From the NCBI GenBank assembly GCA_964030475.1, contig CAXIPT010000007.1:3314657-3378656 (forward strand): a DNA stretch of 64,000 bases, in the 5' to 3' direction. The notes under the pieces were generated by a model. The model was not told the DNA's origin, did no database searches, and worked only from the letters and a program-made list of their open reading frames with translations. Each line of letters begins with the position of its first letter. Within the stretch, counting starts at the first letter, position 1. The translations under genes and the position numbers were made by a program. Origin of the DNA: Tethya wilhelma (lineage: Eukaryota; Porifera; Demospongiae; Tethyida; Tethyidae). Positions 43,765-53,800 of this stretch are shown here, piece after piece.

Positions 43765-44709
43765 TTAGCATGCATTAGTTTTGTTGAAAGCAGATTGAAC
43801 AACTTTTGTAAAGAATTGCATGTTCATCAACTGAAGGATTTCATCATGGTTTTTTAAATAATATTTGATGTAGCTAAACATTTCCTCACATGGATTATAG
43901 TCTTGGCTGTATGGTGGTAAGTAGATTAACAAAATCCCTGCTGCTCTCAACACTTCTTTCACCTCATCCACATGGTGAATAGAACAATTATCCATTATGA
44001 GGATTGACCTTGGAGCTGGAAAAGACTGCATATTGGGGATTAATGTTCCACGCAGGAAGTCAAAAAACTTTTCACCATTTGTAGTACCAGAGAATACCTC
44101 ATGAGCTAGTAGTCCTTGAGAAGAAACAGCTGCTACAGATGACATACGAGTACCTCTGCCTAAGTGACGATGATTGATTGGAGGAAAACCTCGGATTTGA
44201 TAGCCAAACTTTCGAATTTGATCACGCCTATCTGATCCAGTTTCATCCACCCAAACAAAGAAATCAGTCGGATAGTACATCACCTGTGCCATAAATGCAC
44301 CTCTGTAACTGATGCATCGCTGCTTGGCTACTTGAACTATTTTTTTCCTTGTGTAACCATATTCCTGAAGTAGTCTACAGACTGTTGATCCAGACACAGA
44401 TACTCCAGTAGCATATTGAATTTTTTGGCATATCTCATTCAAATAAAGCCCTGGATTCTCCATAAGTAAGCCAATAATGTAGAGCACATGGTATTCATCA
44501 AGCTTTCTTGATTCAGGCCTTTTCCCTGAGCGTTTACAGGGAGATAGATCATCCTCTAGAATGTATCTCTTGTACAAATGATATGCACTTCCAACACCAA
44601 TTTGTAAGCGTCTGGCGATATCTAGACCCATGCCCAGTCTCTGCCAGACAACTCTGATTGCAATATCTCTGCTGTAAGCAGTCTTTAGTGAAGGCTCAGT
44701 TGAAGTCAT
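43765..44709 (-). CDS. Tc1/IS630-like DD34E transposase, uninterrupted
   Basis: An open frame of 314 codons. The N-terminus has two helix-turn-helix-like regions (residues ~12-50 and ~70-125, with IARRLQIGVGSAYHLYKRYI and VSGSTVCRLLQEYGYTRKK). The DDE core shows FVWVDETG (D155), SILIMDNCSIHH (D240) and SQDYNPCEEMFSYIK (E275), giving 34 residues between the second D and E. This is the classic DDE_3 / Tc1-IS630 arrangement. Length and motifs are those of a full enzyme, and no stop or frameshift is seen. It catalyses cut-and-paste transposition of DNA bounded by its inverted ends. The ATG lies 140 bp inside the right end. Confidence 0.93.
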   Translation of the reverse strand: MTSTEPSLKTAYSRDIAIRVVWQRLGMGLDIARRLQIGVGSAYHLYKRYILEDDLSPCKRSGKRPESRKLDEYHVLYIIGLLMENPGLYLNEICQKIQYATGVSVSGSTVCRLLQEYGYTRKKIVQVAKQRCISYRGAFMAQVMYYPTDFFVWVDETGSDRRDQIRKFGYQIRGFPPINHRHLGRGTRMSSVAAVSSQGLLAHEVFSGTTNGEKFFDFLRGTLIPNMQSFPAPRSILIMDNCSIHHVDEVKEVLRAAGILLIYLPPYSQDYNPCEEMFSYIKYYLKNHDEILQLMNMQFFTKVVQSAFNKTNAC

Positions 44710-44841
44710 ATTGAGTCAACAAGTTTTAAATTTAAACTTTCCGCGTAAATATACACACCCGCCCCGTGCGTGCCTGCCCCGCACCGCATACCGGGGAACG
44801 GCGTCCGGTGTTCCATTTGAAATGAAATCAACAGTAGGATC

Positions 44842-46223
44842 GCGTGTCCCCCGGACGCTAATTTTTATCCGACTCACCCTTTTGGGACTAAGAAAATTTT
44901 TGCAAGGTCATCTCTAGGAAAAGGTCGTCACAATTAAATAGGTTTAGAGCTTGAAATTTGACTGTTTTACTTGTACTTATTGTTTGCAGAGCTGAGTGTC
45001 CATCTGCAGATAAAAAAACAAAGGTAGAGAGCAACAGATTCTGCTCAACTCAATGCTAGCTAGCTATAGCTATAGTCTCAGTGACTTTCACCGTGATTGC
45101 CCATTGGCATTGCTGTCATGATGGCCTTTTGTGTCTGCTTTGATTTTGTACATAATCAGTCAGTGATCAGTCAAGAAGTCGACATAGCTGAGTACATGCA
45201 GCAGCAGTGATCCAATGCTTGAATGTGGCATGCGACTCTGACTGCACTGCAAGTTGTGAAGTCAAAGGCTTGAGAGTCAGATGATGAGCCTGAAATAACT
45301 CAGAGTCAGCTAGTTTTCTGTAATTATACATACTTTAAGTTTACTAGTTTCAGAAGTCTGCATTGATCAGTAGCCTAGTAGGCTGAATAAGGCATGCATG
45401 CACCTCTGTAAGTTGAGACTTGTGACACCATATTATTATCAATTTAATTATTATCATAGATTATTATGGTAATAGAATCAATCATGTATGCATGAAGTTG
45501 GATTGTATACAGTGGCTGTATCTGTGGAGATTGCGTGTCCCCCGGACGCTAATTTTTATCTGACGCACCCTTTTGGGACTAAGAAAATTTTTGCAAGGTC
45601 ATCTCTAGGAAAAGGTCGTCACAATTAAATAGGTTTAGAGCTTGAAATTTGACTGTTTTACTTGTACTTAGTGTTTGCAGAGCTGAGTGTCCATCTGCAG
45701 ATAAAAAAACAAAGGTAGAGAGCAACAGATTCTGCTCAACTCAATGCTAGCTAGCTATAGCTATAGTCTCAGTGACTTTCACCGTGATTGCCCATTGGCA
45801 TTGCTGTCATGATGGCCTTTTGTGTCTGCTTTGATTTTGTACATAATCAGTCAGTGATCAGTCAAGAAGTCGACATAGCTGAGTACATGCAGCAGCAGTG
45901 ATCCAATGCTTGAATGTGGCATGCGACTCTGACTGCACTGCAAGTTGTGAAGTCAAAGGCTTGAGAGTCAGATGATGAGCCTGAAATAACTCAGAGTCAG
46001 CTAGTTTTCTGTAATTATACATACTTTAAGTTTACTAGTTTCAGAAATCTGCATTGATCAGTAGCCTAGTAGGCTGAATAAGGCATGCATGCACCTCTGT
46101 AAGTTGAGACTTGTGACACCATATTATTATCAATTTAATTATTATCATAGATTATTATGGTAATAGAATCAATCATGTATGCATGAAGTTGGATTGTATA
46201 CAGTGGCTGTATCTGTGGAGATT
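44842..46223. repeat. 691-bp direct tandem duplication
   Basis: 44842-45532 and 45533-46223 are almost identical; only scattered differences are visible (CCGACTCACC against CTGACGCACC, CTTATTG against CTTAGTG, AGAAGTC against AGAAATC). Each unit begins GCGTGTCCCCCGGACGCTAA, the end sequence of the adjacent transposon. No open frame of note is inside. Confidence 0.95.
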
Positions 46224-46600
46224 GAACTTCTGCAGAGGCTTTTGATCACTTCTCACAATCTGATTGAGTAGAACAATACTTAATGAGTTTATTTCCCTTG
46301 CTTTCATATAATAGGCAGTCTCTGGGAGACTGTATATGCAATCTTTCTCATCTTCTCCCTTCCAGTCTCCTTTTGCCAATGGCCTCCAGGTGGTGGATCT
46401 CACTCAGGCCCCTCTGGCTCACACTCATGAGGAGACAACTTGAAGAAATCGGAGTTTGAGTGGTCAAGCTTGCATGCAATGTGCCACTCCACATGACGAC
46501 CTTTACCAGCATGTTGACCTAGTGAAAAAATTCTAAGTCCCGAAAGGGTGCGTCAGATAAAAATTAGCCCCCCGGACACCCGGTCCTAGGACCGCGCGTC
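44842..46600. mobile_element. Non-autonomous element sharing the GGGGGACAC ends
   Basis: CGGACGCTAATTTTTATC, (C/T)GAC(T/G)CACCCTTTTGGGAC and TAAGAA at the left (44852-44892) recur inverted at 46531-46571, a ~45 bp inverted repeat that encloses the 691-bp tandem pair. This suggests a separate non-autonomous element abutting the DD34E transposon. Boundaries are approximate because ends are shared. Confidence 0.5.
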
Positions 46601-46696
46601 CCCCCCCCCAGGCACCTCATCCTAGGACCGCGTGTCCCCCCAGACACCTGGTCCTAGGACCGCGTGTCCCCCCTTAGGACCAGGTGTCCCCCCCAT
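46568..46696. repeat. Cluster of palindromic GGTCCTAGGACC units
   Basis: Four imperfect units of roughly 40 bp, each built as GGACAC-CTGGTCCTAGGACC-GCGTGTCCCCCC, a palindrome around TCCTAGGA. They match the ends of the neighbouring elements and the cluster at 47414-47500. Confidence 0.85.
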
Positions 46697-46914
46697 TGTA
46701 AATGCAATAACTCATGATATCATCAGGTCTACAAGCTCTATGTAGCTGCAGGTGGATGAATCGCGCCATGGTTGAGTAGTGAAGTGTGTTGCAAAAAATG
46801 GGCGTGGCTGGAATAATAATTACAATGTGAATAGTATCATACTCATAGTAATATTATTGCATGTGTTATAATTATAGCAATGCATGAGTGCAGTTTTAAT
46901 TAATGGAAGTTCTG

Positions 46915-47320
46915 CCAGCTATTAGTTGCATTTCTGACAGAGCCAGACAGCACCACTTTCCAGACACCTATTAGATATGTGTCCACAGCAACCCAAATGG
47001 TATCACTCCTTACAACAAGAGCATTGTATCCACTTTGCTTGATGAAGACTATTGTCAGTATTGAGTTCTGGCATTCTGCACTCGCAAAAAATCTCGATTG
47101 GCTGTGTGCTCCTAATGAAGTGAGGCATCCGTCTTTGCTTCAACATTGGAAACATAGTTATCTTCTGCTTTTGTAGGCACTGCCACAGATGGCGCCGCAT
47201 TTTACTCTGGTCAAATAGGAATTTACCAGGGTTTTCACCAAAAGCCAAAGCTGTAACAAAGGCAATAGCGAACAGGCCACAATCACAACTACCACTTTGT
47301 TTCTGCATGCACATTAACAA
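46915..47320 (-). pseudogene. Ulp1-like C48 protease C-terminus plus PHD-like finger
   Basis: Minus strand: KQSGSCDCGLFAIAFVTALA carries the Q...(S)CDCG motif containing the catalytic cysteine and oxyanion glutamine of Ulp1/SENP-type proteases. Then FDQSKMRRHLWQCLQK and a cysteine-rich tail (FCECRMPEL..., WIQCSCCKE, stop, YHLGCCG..., VWLCQKCN) resembling a PHD finger. The catalytic His and Asp regions would lie upstream and are missing. Such proteases are common passengers in eukaryotic DNA transposons. It sits between two palindromic clusters, so probably an element of its own. Confidence 0.72.
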
Positions 47321-47413
47321 AATCTAGCCCCACCCTCTAATGCATTTCAAGTTGGCAAGGTTGCTTTTTACTCGTAGATTAATCTTTGCTTCATTCATGC
47401 ATAGTCATAAATA

Positions 47414-47500
47414 GGGGGGACACCTGGTCCTAGTGGGGACGCCTGGTCCTAGGACCAGCTGTCCGGGGGGACACGTGGTCCTGGGGGACACGTAGTCCTG
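47414..47500. repeat. Second cluster of palindromic terminal units
   Basis: GGGGGGACACCTGGTCCTAG, GGACGCCTGGTCCTAGGACC, GGGGGGACACGTGGTCCTGG and GGGGGACACGTAGTCCTG follow one another. Together with 46568-46696 they bracket the Ulp1-like fragment. Confidence 0.85.
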
Positions 47501-47569
47501 TGACACCGTAACCCTCTGCTCATGCTACGCACACGCCGAGGCTTAAAAACAAAAAACAAACAAACTAAA

Positions 47570-48345
47570 AATGGCTGCAGGAAGTGTTAAGAGTAGTAGT
47601 TTCAGAAGGAGAATTTGCTTCTCTGAATGAGGCTGGATTTCCCCAATCTCTTAGTCTACAGTTGCAAAACAGTGCCGTGGACTACATCTCTCTGATGCTT
47701 TGTGGACAGCTAGACACTCTAAGGGTGGTTTTTCCATTAGCCTCTTTTGGCCCTGTTCTGGTCAATCTGCAACAGAGTGTAAAGAGAGAACGAGAATAGG
47801 AGTGTGAAAAAGAAAAAAAAGAAAGGGAGGTCTAAAGCCAAAACATGCCACACAGCGAGTCAAAAAAAATATTGCCCCTTAATTCCTGCTGATGCCCACC
47901 ATAGCAATCTGTATCTAAGTCTACTTGTGCTGTTAGTGGATCTGATGCTGATACTTCAATTAAACAGCCTCCATTGAAGTCAAATGTAGATCTTGCTAGG
48001 TGTTCTAATGACAGTTATAGGAAGAAAGATGATATACATGGTGTCAGCTATACTATATACCTCTAGCAAAGAAGAATGTTGGACTCCAGTAGTCAGGAAA
48101 AGCAGAAAAAAACTGTCAACACCACTAAATGCTATTCATCTCAAAGCCCCTCCTCATGTTAAAGCAAATTTACCACTTTCTGATGCTGATCTCAGTGACT
48201 GCAGCAGTAACTCTGGTAGTCAGTCAGATCTAAACAATGCAACAGTGGAATTTTCTATAATTAATGGAAAACCAGGCCTTAATGTGTCCACATCAAGTAC
48301 CCACAGCTGGGCACCAGCTGCTGCATGTACTCGAACCAAGTAATA
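47570..48345 (+). pseudogene. Unidentified transposon-like ORF, broken
   Basis: A basic start (KKRKKRKGRSKAKTCHT) is followed in another frame by VSGSDADTSIKQPPLKSNVD and SNDSYRKKDDIHGVSYTIYL. After a shift it reads EECWTPVVRKSRKKLSTPLN, DLSDCSSNSGSQSDLNNATV and NGKPGLNVSTSSTHSWAPAA to a stop at about 48343. The WTPVVRK and basic/serine-rich style recalls ORF1/gag-like proteins of retroelements, but I do not recognise the family. Confidence 0.35.
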
Positions 48346-48558
48346 GTGTACCTATATACAGGCTACTATTTCAGTATAGTTGTCTTTTAGCAAAGTACTA
48401 TCAACCCATAATTCATCTTGTATATCATCATCCTTCATGATCACTAAATTCTAGTGTCTTGTACTTTGTTATAAAGCAATAATAATAAATAATAATAATA
48501 AAATATGTGTACAGACTTTAAACCAACACAACCTAGATGAAACCAGTCGAGGATTGAG

Positions 48559-50620
48559 TCACAAGTGATGACAGTGTCTCCTTACATTTTTTGTCGCATA
48601 CTTGACAGCTCCATAGTAGATCTTGGCTTTATTTGATCTCCAGCACTTGGGTGACGACTTCCACGCATCTGTTGTAAAGTATTTCTTGATGCAATACATA
48701 TTCACATTCTCATCAATACAGCAGTTAGGAACTTTTTCAGGTATAGTTTCTACCATTTCTTCCTCAATCAGTTGACCATTAAGAGCTTTGGCCACATCAG
48801 TTGATGAGACAAACTCCTCTAACATAACTGTAGAAGTAAATAAGGCATGACTGAAGTACATGTCTGTGTTATATGGGGTGCCATGTGTACCAAAACTAGC
48901 AAACTTAGTGGTATTTGTATATGTTTAGGGGATATATAAATACCAGGCGGTATATATCTAAATACAAGGGCGAATATACATATAATACCATCAGCGATAA
49001 ATAAATACCACAAGGGATATGCTAGAGTATTTGAGATCACTGACTTTAACTTAATATTGATACATTCTATTCGGTTATTCATATGATTTTGAAATGTGAC
49101 ATTGTCGTTCTTAAGTCCATCAACCCATTGATCTCTGCATGCCACTTAGTGCTAAAATATTCAGTAACACTCTTCAAATTGACTGCAAGAAGATCTTGAT
49201 GCAGACATTCATACTCACCTGCTGACTTGGCATATGCCTTCTAGAACTAGTAATCTTTTGGCCATTGTTATTCCCAACTTATTAGTGGTATAATTTCCCG
49301 ATGAAAGGTCCTTAACACATGAAATAAGCATAATATTATTACGATTGATGCCTCTGGGAATTCATCCTTAAGTGCATCTCTTTCAACAAAATCCTTGTCA
49401 GTCATGATTGTAATTGTTTTTGACTATCAAGGATTGTGCTTCTTGAAGATTTCAGCTATTTGATGTATCAATTCAGCATCTTCAGTAAGTATCATCCATT
49501 AAGCCACTACTTCACTCTCACTGTTCCCACCCTCGAAAGAAAACTTATATGTGGCATCACAAAAACATTTTGGGAAATCGATCGTACATTTGATGCATTT
49601 GTTCATTTTGGTACAAAATATTCTCTTCTGTTGCTATTATTTCCACAATAGATCCTGTAAAACACAATAGAAACAAACAATACCATTGTCTCACTAGCCT
49701 ACTATTACACATCATTCTTGTCAGTCCCCAAGTAATGTAAAGTGAAGGCTAGTGATTTGGAACGAGTCTAGTTTTGTAGCTATTTCAATGGTAGGCCGTA
49801 TACTCAGTACCACATTTTCAAGAAAAGTAAACGTTCTGAAGGTAAGGTACATTAAAGTTACACTTAGGTCTCTGAATACATACAATGTCATGAAGATGTT
49901 TATATATAATTATTTACTTGGGACTTTCTTGACTTCTCCTCAGGTGAACATGATGATCTTACATGACCCAGTATATTATGACGATCTTTTAGAAGAACTA
50001 CTTGGCCAGAAGCTTTGCTCATATGATTCTGCCGGAGCTTTTTGTTGGATTTAAGCTCTAGCATAGTCTTTGCTTCTTCCCTTTGAACTCCATGAAGGAG
50101 TCTTTGCATTGGTAAATGGCTGAATTTTACCTGTATAGGAAAAGCAGCTTACTTTAGTTAGCACCGTTACAACACATTCATTACATACCTTACTTAGCTC
50201 GTGCATGGTTATGTTCGTCATTCATACATCTCACAACAAGGCATTCTCCATCTTCAAATGCTCATAGTCTAATTTCAGTGGAACAATCTTTCCAGAAGGT
50301 ACTGAGCCAGTGTTAAAAAAGGGATTAATAATTGGCAAACTAGTACATAACAAGGATTGAATGCACTTACTGTTGCTTTATATTCTCTTTCCCTTTGATT
50401 ATGACTTAAACCTTTTACCGCCATGAATACATGAGTAAACAATCACTGAATATCGAATGCTGGGTTGAATGTTCTTTTTGGAGCCCTTTTCAATGCAGCA
50501 TCAATAGTCCTATAGTGTCTCTACGGGCCGGTAAAACTGGACAAAATTCTTACTTTAATTCTATTTCCTTTTCCAAGCCTTTAAATGAACAGAACTTGGC
50601 ATTTACTGAAAGGTGACTAA
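48559..50620 (-). pseudogene. ZSWIM3-like (MULE-derived) gene, broken
   Basis: Minus strand, in order: LEKEIELK, SKNFVQFYR, RTIDAALKRAPKRTFNPAF, RYSVIVYSCIHGGKRFKS (FAR1/ZSWIM N-terminal domain; CIHGG is diagnostic), FEDGECLVVRCMNDEHNHAR, QREEAKTMLELKSNKKLRQ, MSKASGQVVLLKDRHNI, then the MULE core VMTDKDFVERDAL-like with FPEASIVIILCLFHVLRTFH, WHAEINGLMDL, NHMNNRIECINIKLK, and a last exon ending at 48559. Three shifts within the first 80 codons and later stops indicate a pseudogene. It lies just downstream of the ZPR1 polyadenylation signal. Confidence 0.75.
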
Positions 50621-50726
50621 TTTTCTTGCCAGCTAAGTGTGCCAGTATGGTGGCTCACGTGATCTACCAGATGAATAGACTACAATTGATCCCTTCTGGC
50701 ACCAGACGAACAGCCATTACGTACTT

Positions 50727-50732
50727 TTTATT
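50727..50732 (-). terminator. ZPR1 polyadenylation signal
   Basis: AATAAA on the minus strand, about 105 bp after the ZPR1 stop codon and before the ZSWIM3-like remnant. Confidence 0.6.
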
Positions 50733-50836
50733 TGTTGTAAACTTGATTGCACTGTCCAGTTAAGTTAAAGGGAACCATGCAAGACTGTGTATTATCAAAG
50801 TTCACAAAAGATAATTATAGTTAGGACTATAACAAA

Positions 50837-53800
50837 TCAGTCAGCTGCTTCATAGTTCTCTGTTTTCATATCATTAAGTCCAAGTACTTCATTTTGCTTT
50901 AAAGTACGCTGATAATTTTCCACTTTCATCTCAGGATCTGGTTCAGGAGCATATAGATTCTGAAAACAGTAAAGGACAATAATTATTACAATGCACTATA
51001 GTACTCTATACACATTCTACACAACTTTGTACCACTCTATCCTGTTTTATAACCTGGAAATGCCTCCATCATGGCAAAGCTATAGCACAAATCCCAGATA
51101 CTTATCCCCAGTATGATAGTACTGGGTACACAGAAAGAGCACAGTTGGCCCATTAGTGCAATACAAATATTAATAAGTAAAAAAAAACATTAGAAATGTA
51201 ATGAAACACATGAATGACTGAATCGTAAAAGAAAGTAAACAAGGTGGAATGGCTGTGTGAGTGCATGTGTACAGAATACTTCCTGTATGGGCTGCATGTT
51301 ACACTTTCTTTCCATATTGAGTCTCTCATTTTGCCTACAGGAAGAATTCCCACACTCTAACAGTAATTCCATTTTGTTTGCGTTCTTTTTATGATTTAGC
51401 AATTCCTGTGTCTCATTACATTTCTAATGTTTTTTTACTTGTTTGTTGTACTTTATTCATAATTCTACAGATTGCATTTGAGTTTGGGTGTGTGTGCCAC
51501 AAGTTGAGTAGTCTGCTTGAAACTGAAGTGAAACACACACAAGCGTTTTTGAAAATCAAAATTTGACCATATCACTGTAGTTATTTTGCTAAACAATAAA
51601 TCTGTAGAATTTTGCAAAAATTCTCAAAAAATACTTTTTTAGCAACAAAATACAACGGTTTGGACCAATGCCAAGGGCCTGTATGCTCTATCAAACTTAG
51701 TATAATGGTAAGGCATTTCTTTGTCTATTGACAGATCAAATCTGGCCGAGACCATAACTTGCACTGGATGCTATAATTATTTTCTATCCTAACTTTTTGC
51801 ACTAAATTTCGCATAATTTTTGGCTTTATGCAAACTCTTTTTGCTTATACTCATGAGTTAAGGTTAGTGTATTTTGAGTGGGTGGAGATTTAGCTAGAGT
51901 TAATTTAATTAGTGGATCATTGAGGGTGTGTCCAAGATTACTATATCAAACTGTACAATTGAAAATGAAAGTGTTCAGGAGGTGCTGGAATCGTTTTCCT
52001 GCAAAAATTAGTTACTGGAAGTTGTTTTCGTACAAGTGACCGGAAACTAGACCACATCAAAGAAACTTTAAAGCATTCTTTGAAAATTGTGGACCGCAGG
52101 CACTTTAGAAAAACAAACCAAAAAAATGCGAAAAATTACTCATAAAACACTGTATGGGTGTGTCTTGTGCATGCAATAGGATGGCTGCATGTGTAGCGAT
52201 ATGCATGAAAATGTGCAGTAAGTTTGCAGGACGGCTAGCGGAGAGTGTGTGCTAGTCGTACGGTGGCCCTGGAAATTGCGCCTTGTGCCAATCTTACATC
52301 GCCAATGTTGTGACCTTTGACCTCGCTAAGCGCCAATCTCCTATGTCCGACCTCCAATTATTTTGACCTTTGATCTCACTAAGTGCCAATCGCCAATGTC
52401 TTATCTCCGAAAGTTTAACCTTTGACCCCAATGTAAAACTGCCAGCTACAAGTTCTATAAACTCAACAGAGAATTTAATAGCTTTCAATGCATCTTAGTA
52501 AATTGATTTGCAGCCTTGTAGAGAGGGACTGGGTCTCTCTTTATCAACTGAAGACTCAATGTACAATCATCCTACTTACATGTCAGTATGATGACAGTGA
52601 TATCTTGCCTTGAACCAAGGAAGGGAACATGATCAGGTACAAGACTAAGTGATTTCTTATCAAAATCCTACAAAGAGCTTTTTCTACTGAATGGCTGACA
52701 TCTGACTTCCATGCGCTCCAGGCTACAAAAAGTCTGGTACTGTCACACAGTCTAACAGTGAGACACTCTTGGTTCTAGTTATACTTATAGCCTAGTCTGG
52801 CTGGCCAGACTATTGTTTACCAACTTAGTCTGGTTTGGATGAGTCTACAGTTATAGCTAGCCTTGTTAAAAGAGAGACCTAGTCCCTCTCTACAATTGCA
52901 GATCAATTTACTAAGATGCATAATGCCATTGAAAGCTAAATAAATTCTCTGTTGAGTTTGTAAATTGTAGAACTTGTATAGCTGGCAGTTTTACATTGGG
53001 ATCAAAGGTTAGACTTTCGGAGATAGGATATTGGCGATAGGAGATCGGACATTGGCGATTGGCACTTAGTGAGGTCAAAGGTCAAAATAATTGGAGATCA
53101 GACATAGGAGATTGGCGCTTAGCAAGGTCAAAGGTCACAACATTGGCAATGTAAGATTGGCGCAAGGCGCGACCTCTAGGGCCACCGTATAGCTGTGACC
53201 TCAAGCTTGGTAGACGTATCCAACCAAGCGTGTATTGAGCGTGATTGACTTTTGACCTCTGACCTTTGACCCCTCTGCCACATAGGTGAGCTCAAAGTGA
53301 GTCTGTACAGGAAAACTTGAAATTGACAGGGCTGTATAGAATCCATTTTTCTTCCCTGGTGGAGAGAAAAAAGAGGCAGTGAGGTATGTGAGCTTATGGG
53401 GTGTTTGTGTGTCTTGAATATAATGCTGAGTTATGGACCACGGGGGGGGGGGGAAGCAGTTTTCCTGTTTTACCTGTTAGACATTTTGTGAGAGAATGTG
53501 GTTGTCAAAAGTGTATACGTAGTACAAAAAGCCTTCTACAGACTTGATGACCAGTTTTTTGCTTTGTTCATCTGTTGTCTTTCAAGCCGCCTGCTAGTTG
53601 TTTTCTGTGAGTGAGTGGCAATGGCAGAAAGATCCGCTTTAGAGAGCTACTAAATTTGATCTTGACCCTTTTGAACAATAATGAGTCATTTTGAGACCAA
53701 ATCCTCTCGGCTTTGAGATAGTATCAAGAGTTTCTATGAGCATATGAATATCATTAATGTTCTATTTTGATCCCCATCCACTGAAAAACCTGTAACCTTA

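Larger units (their letters stand above)
42511..44856. mobile_element. Two-gene DD34E transposon
   Basis: The left end (GTGTCC..., GGACACCTGGTCCTACTG, TTGATTTCA, ATGGAACACCGG) is matched by the inverted right end (GGGGGACACGCGATCCTACT, GTTGATTTCA, ATGGAACACCGG), about 50 bp. Inside are a spliced + strand gene (42633-43701) and a minus-strand transposase (43765-44709), convergent with 63 bp between stops. TA or other target duplications could not be fixed because neighbouring elements share the same ends. Confidence 0.7.
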
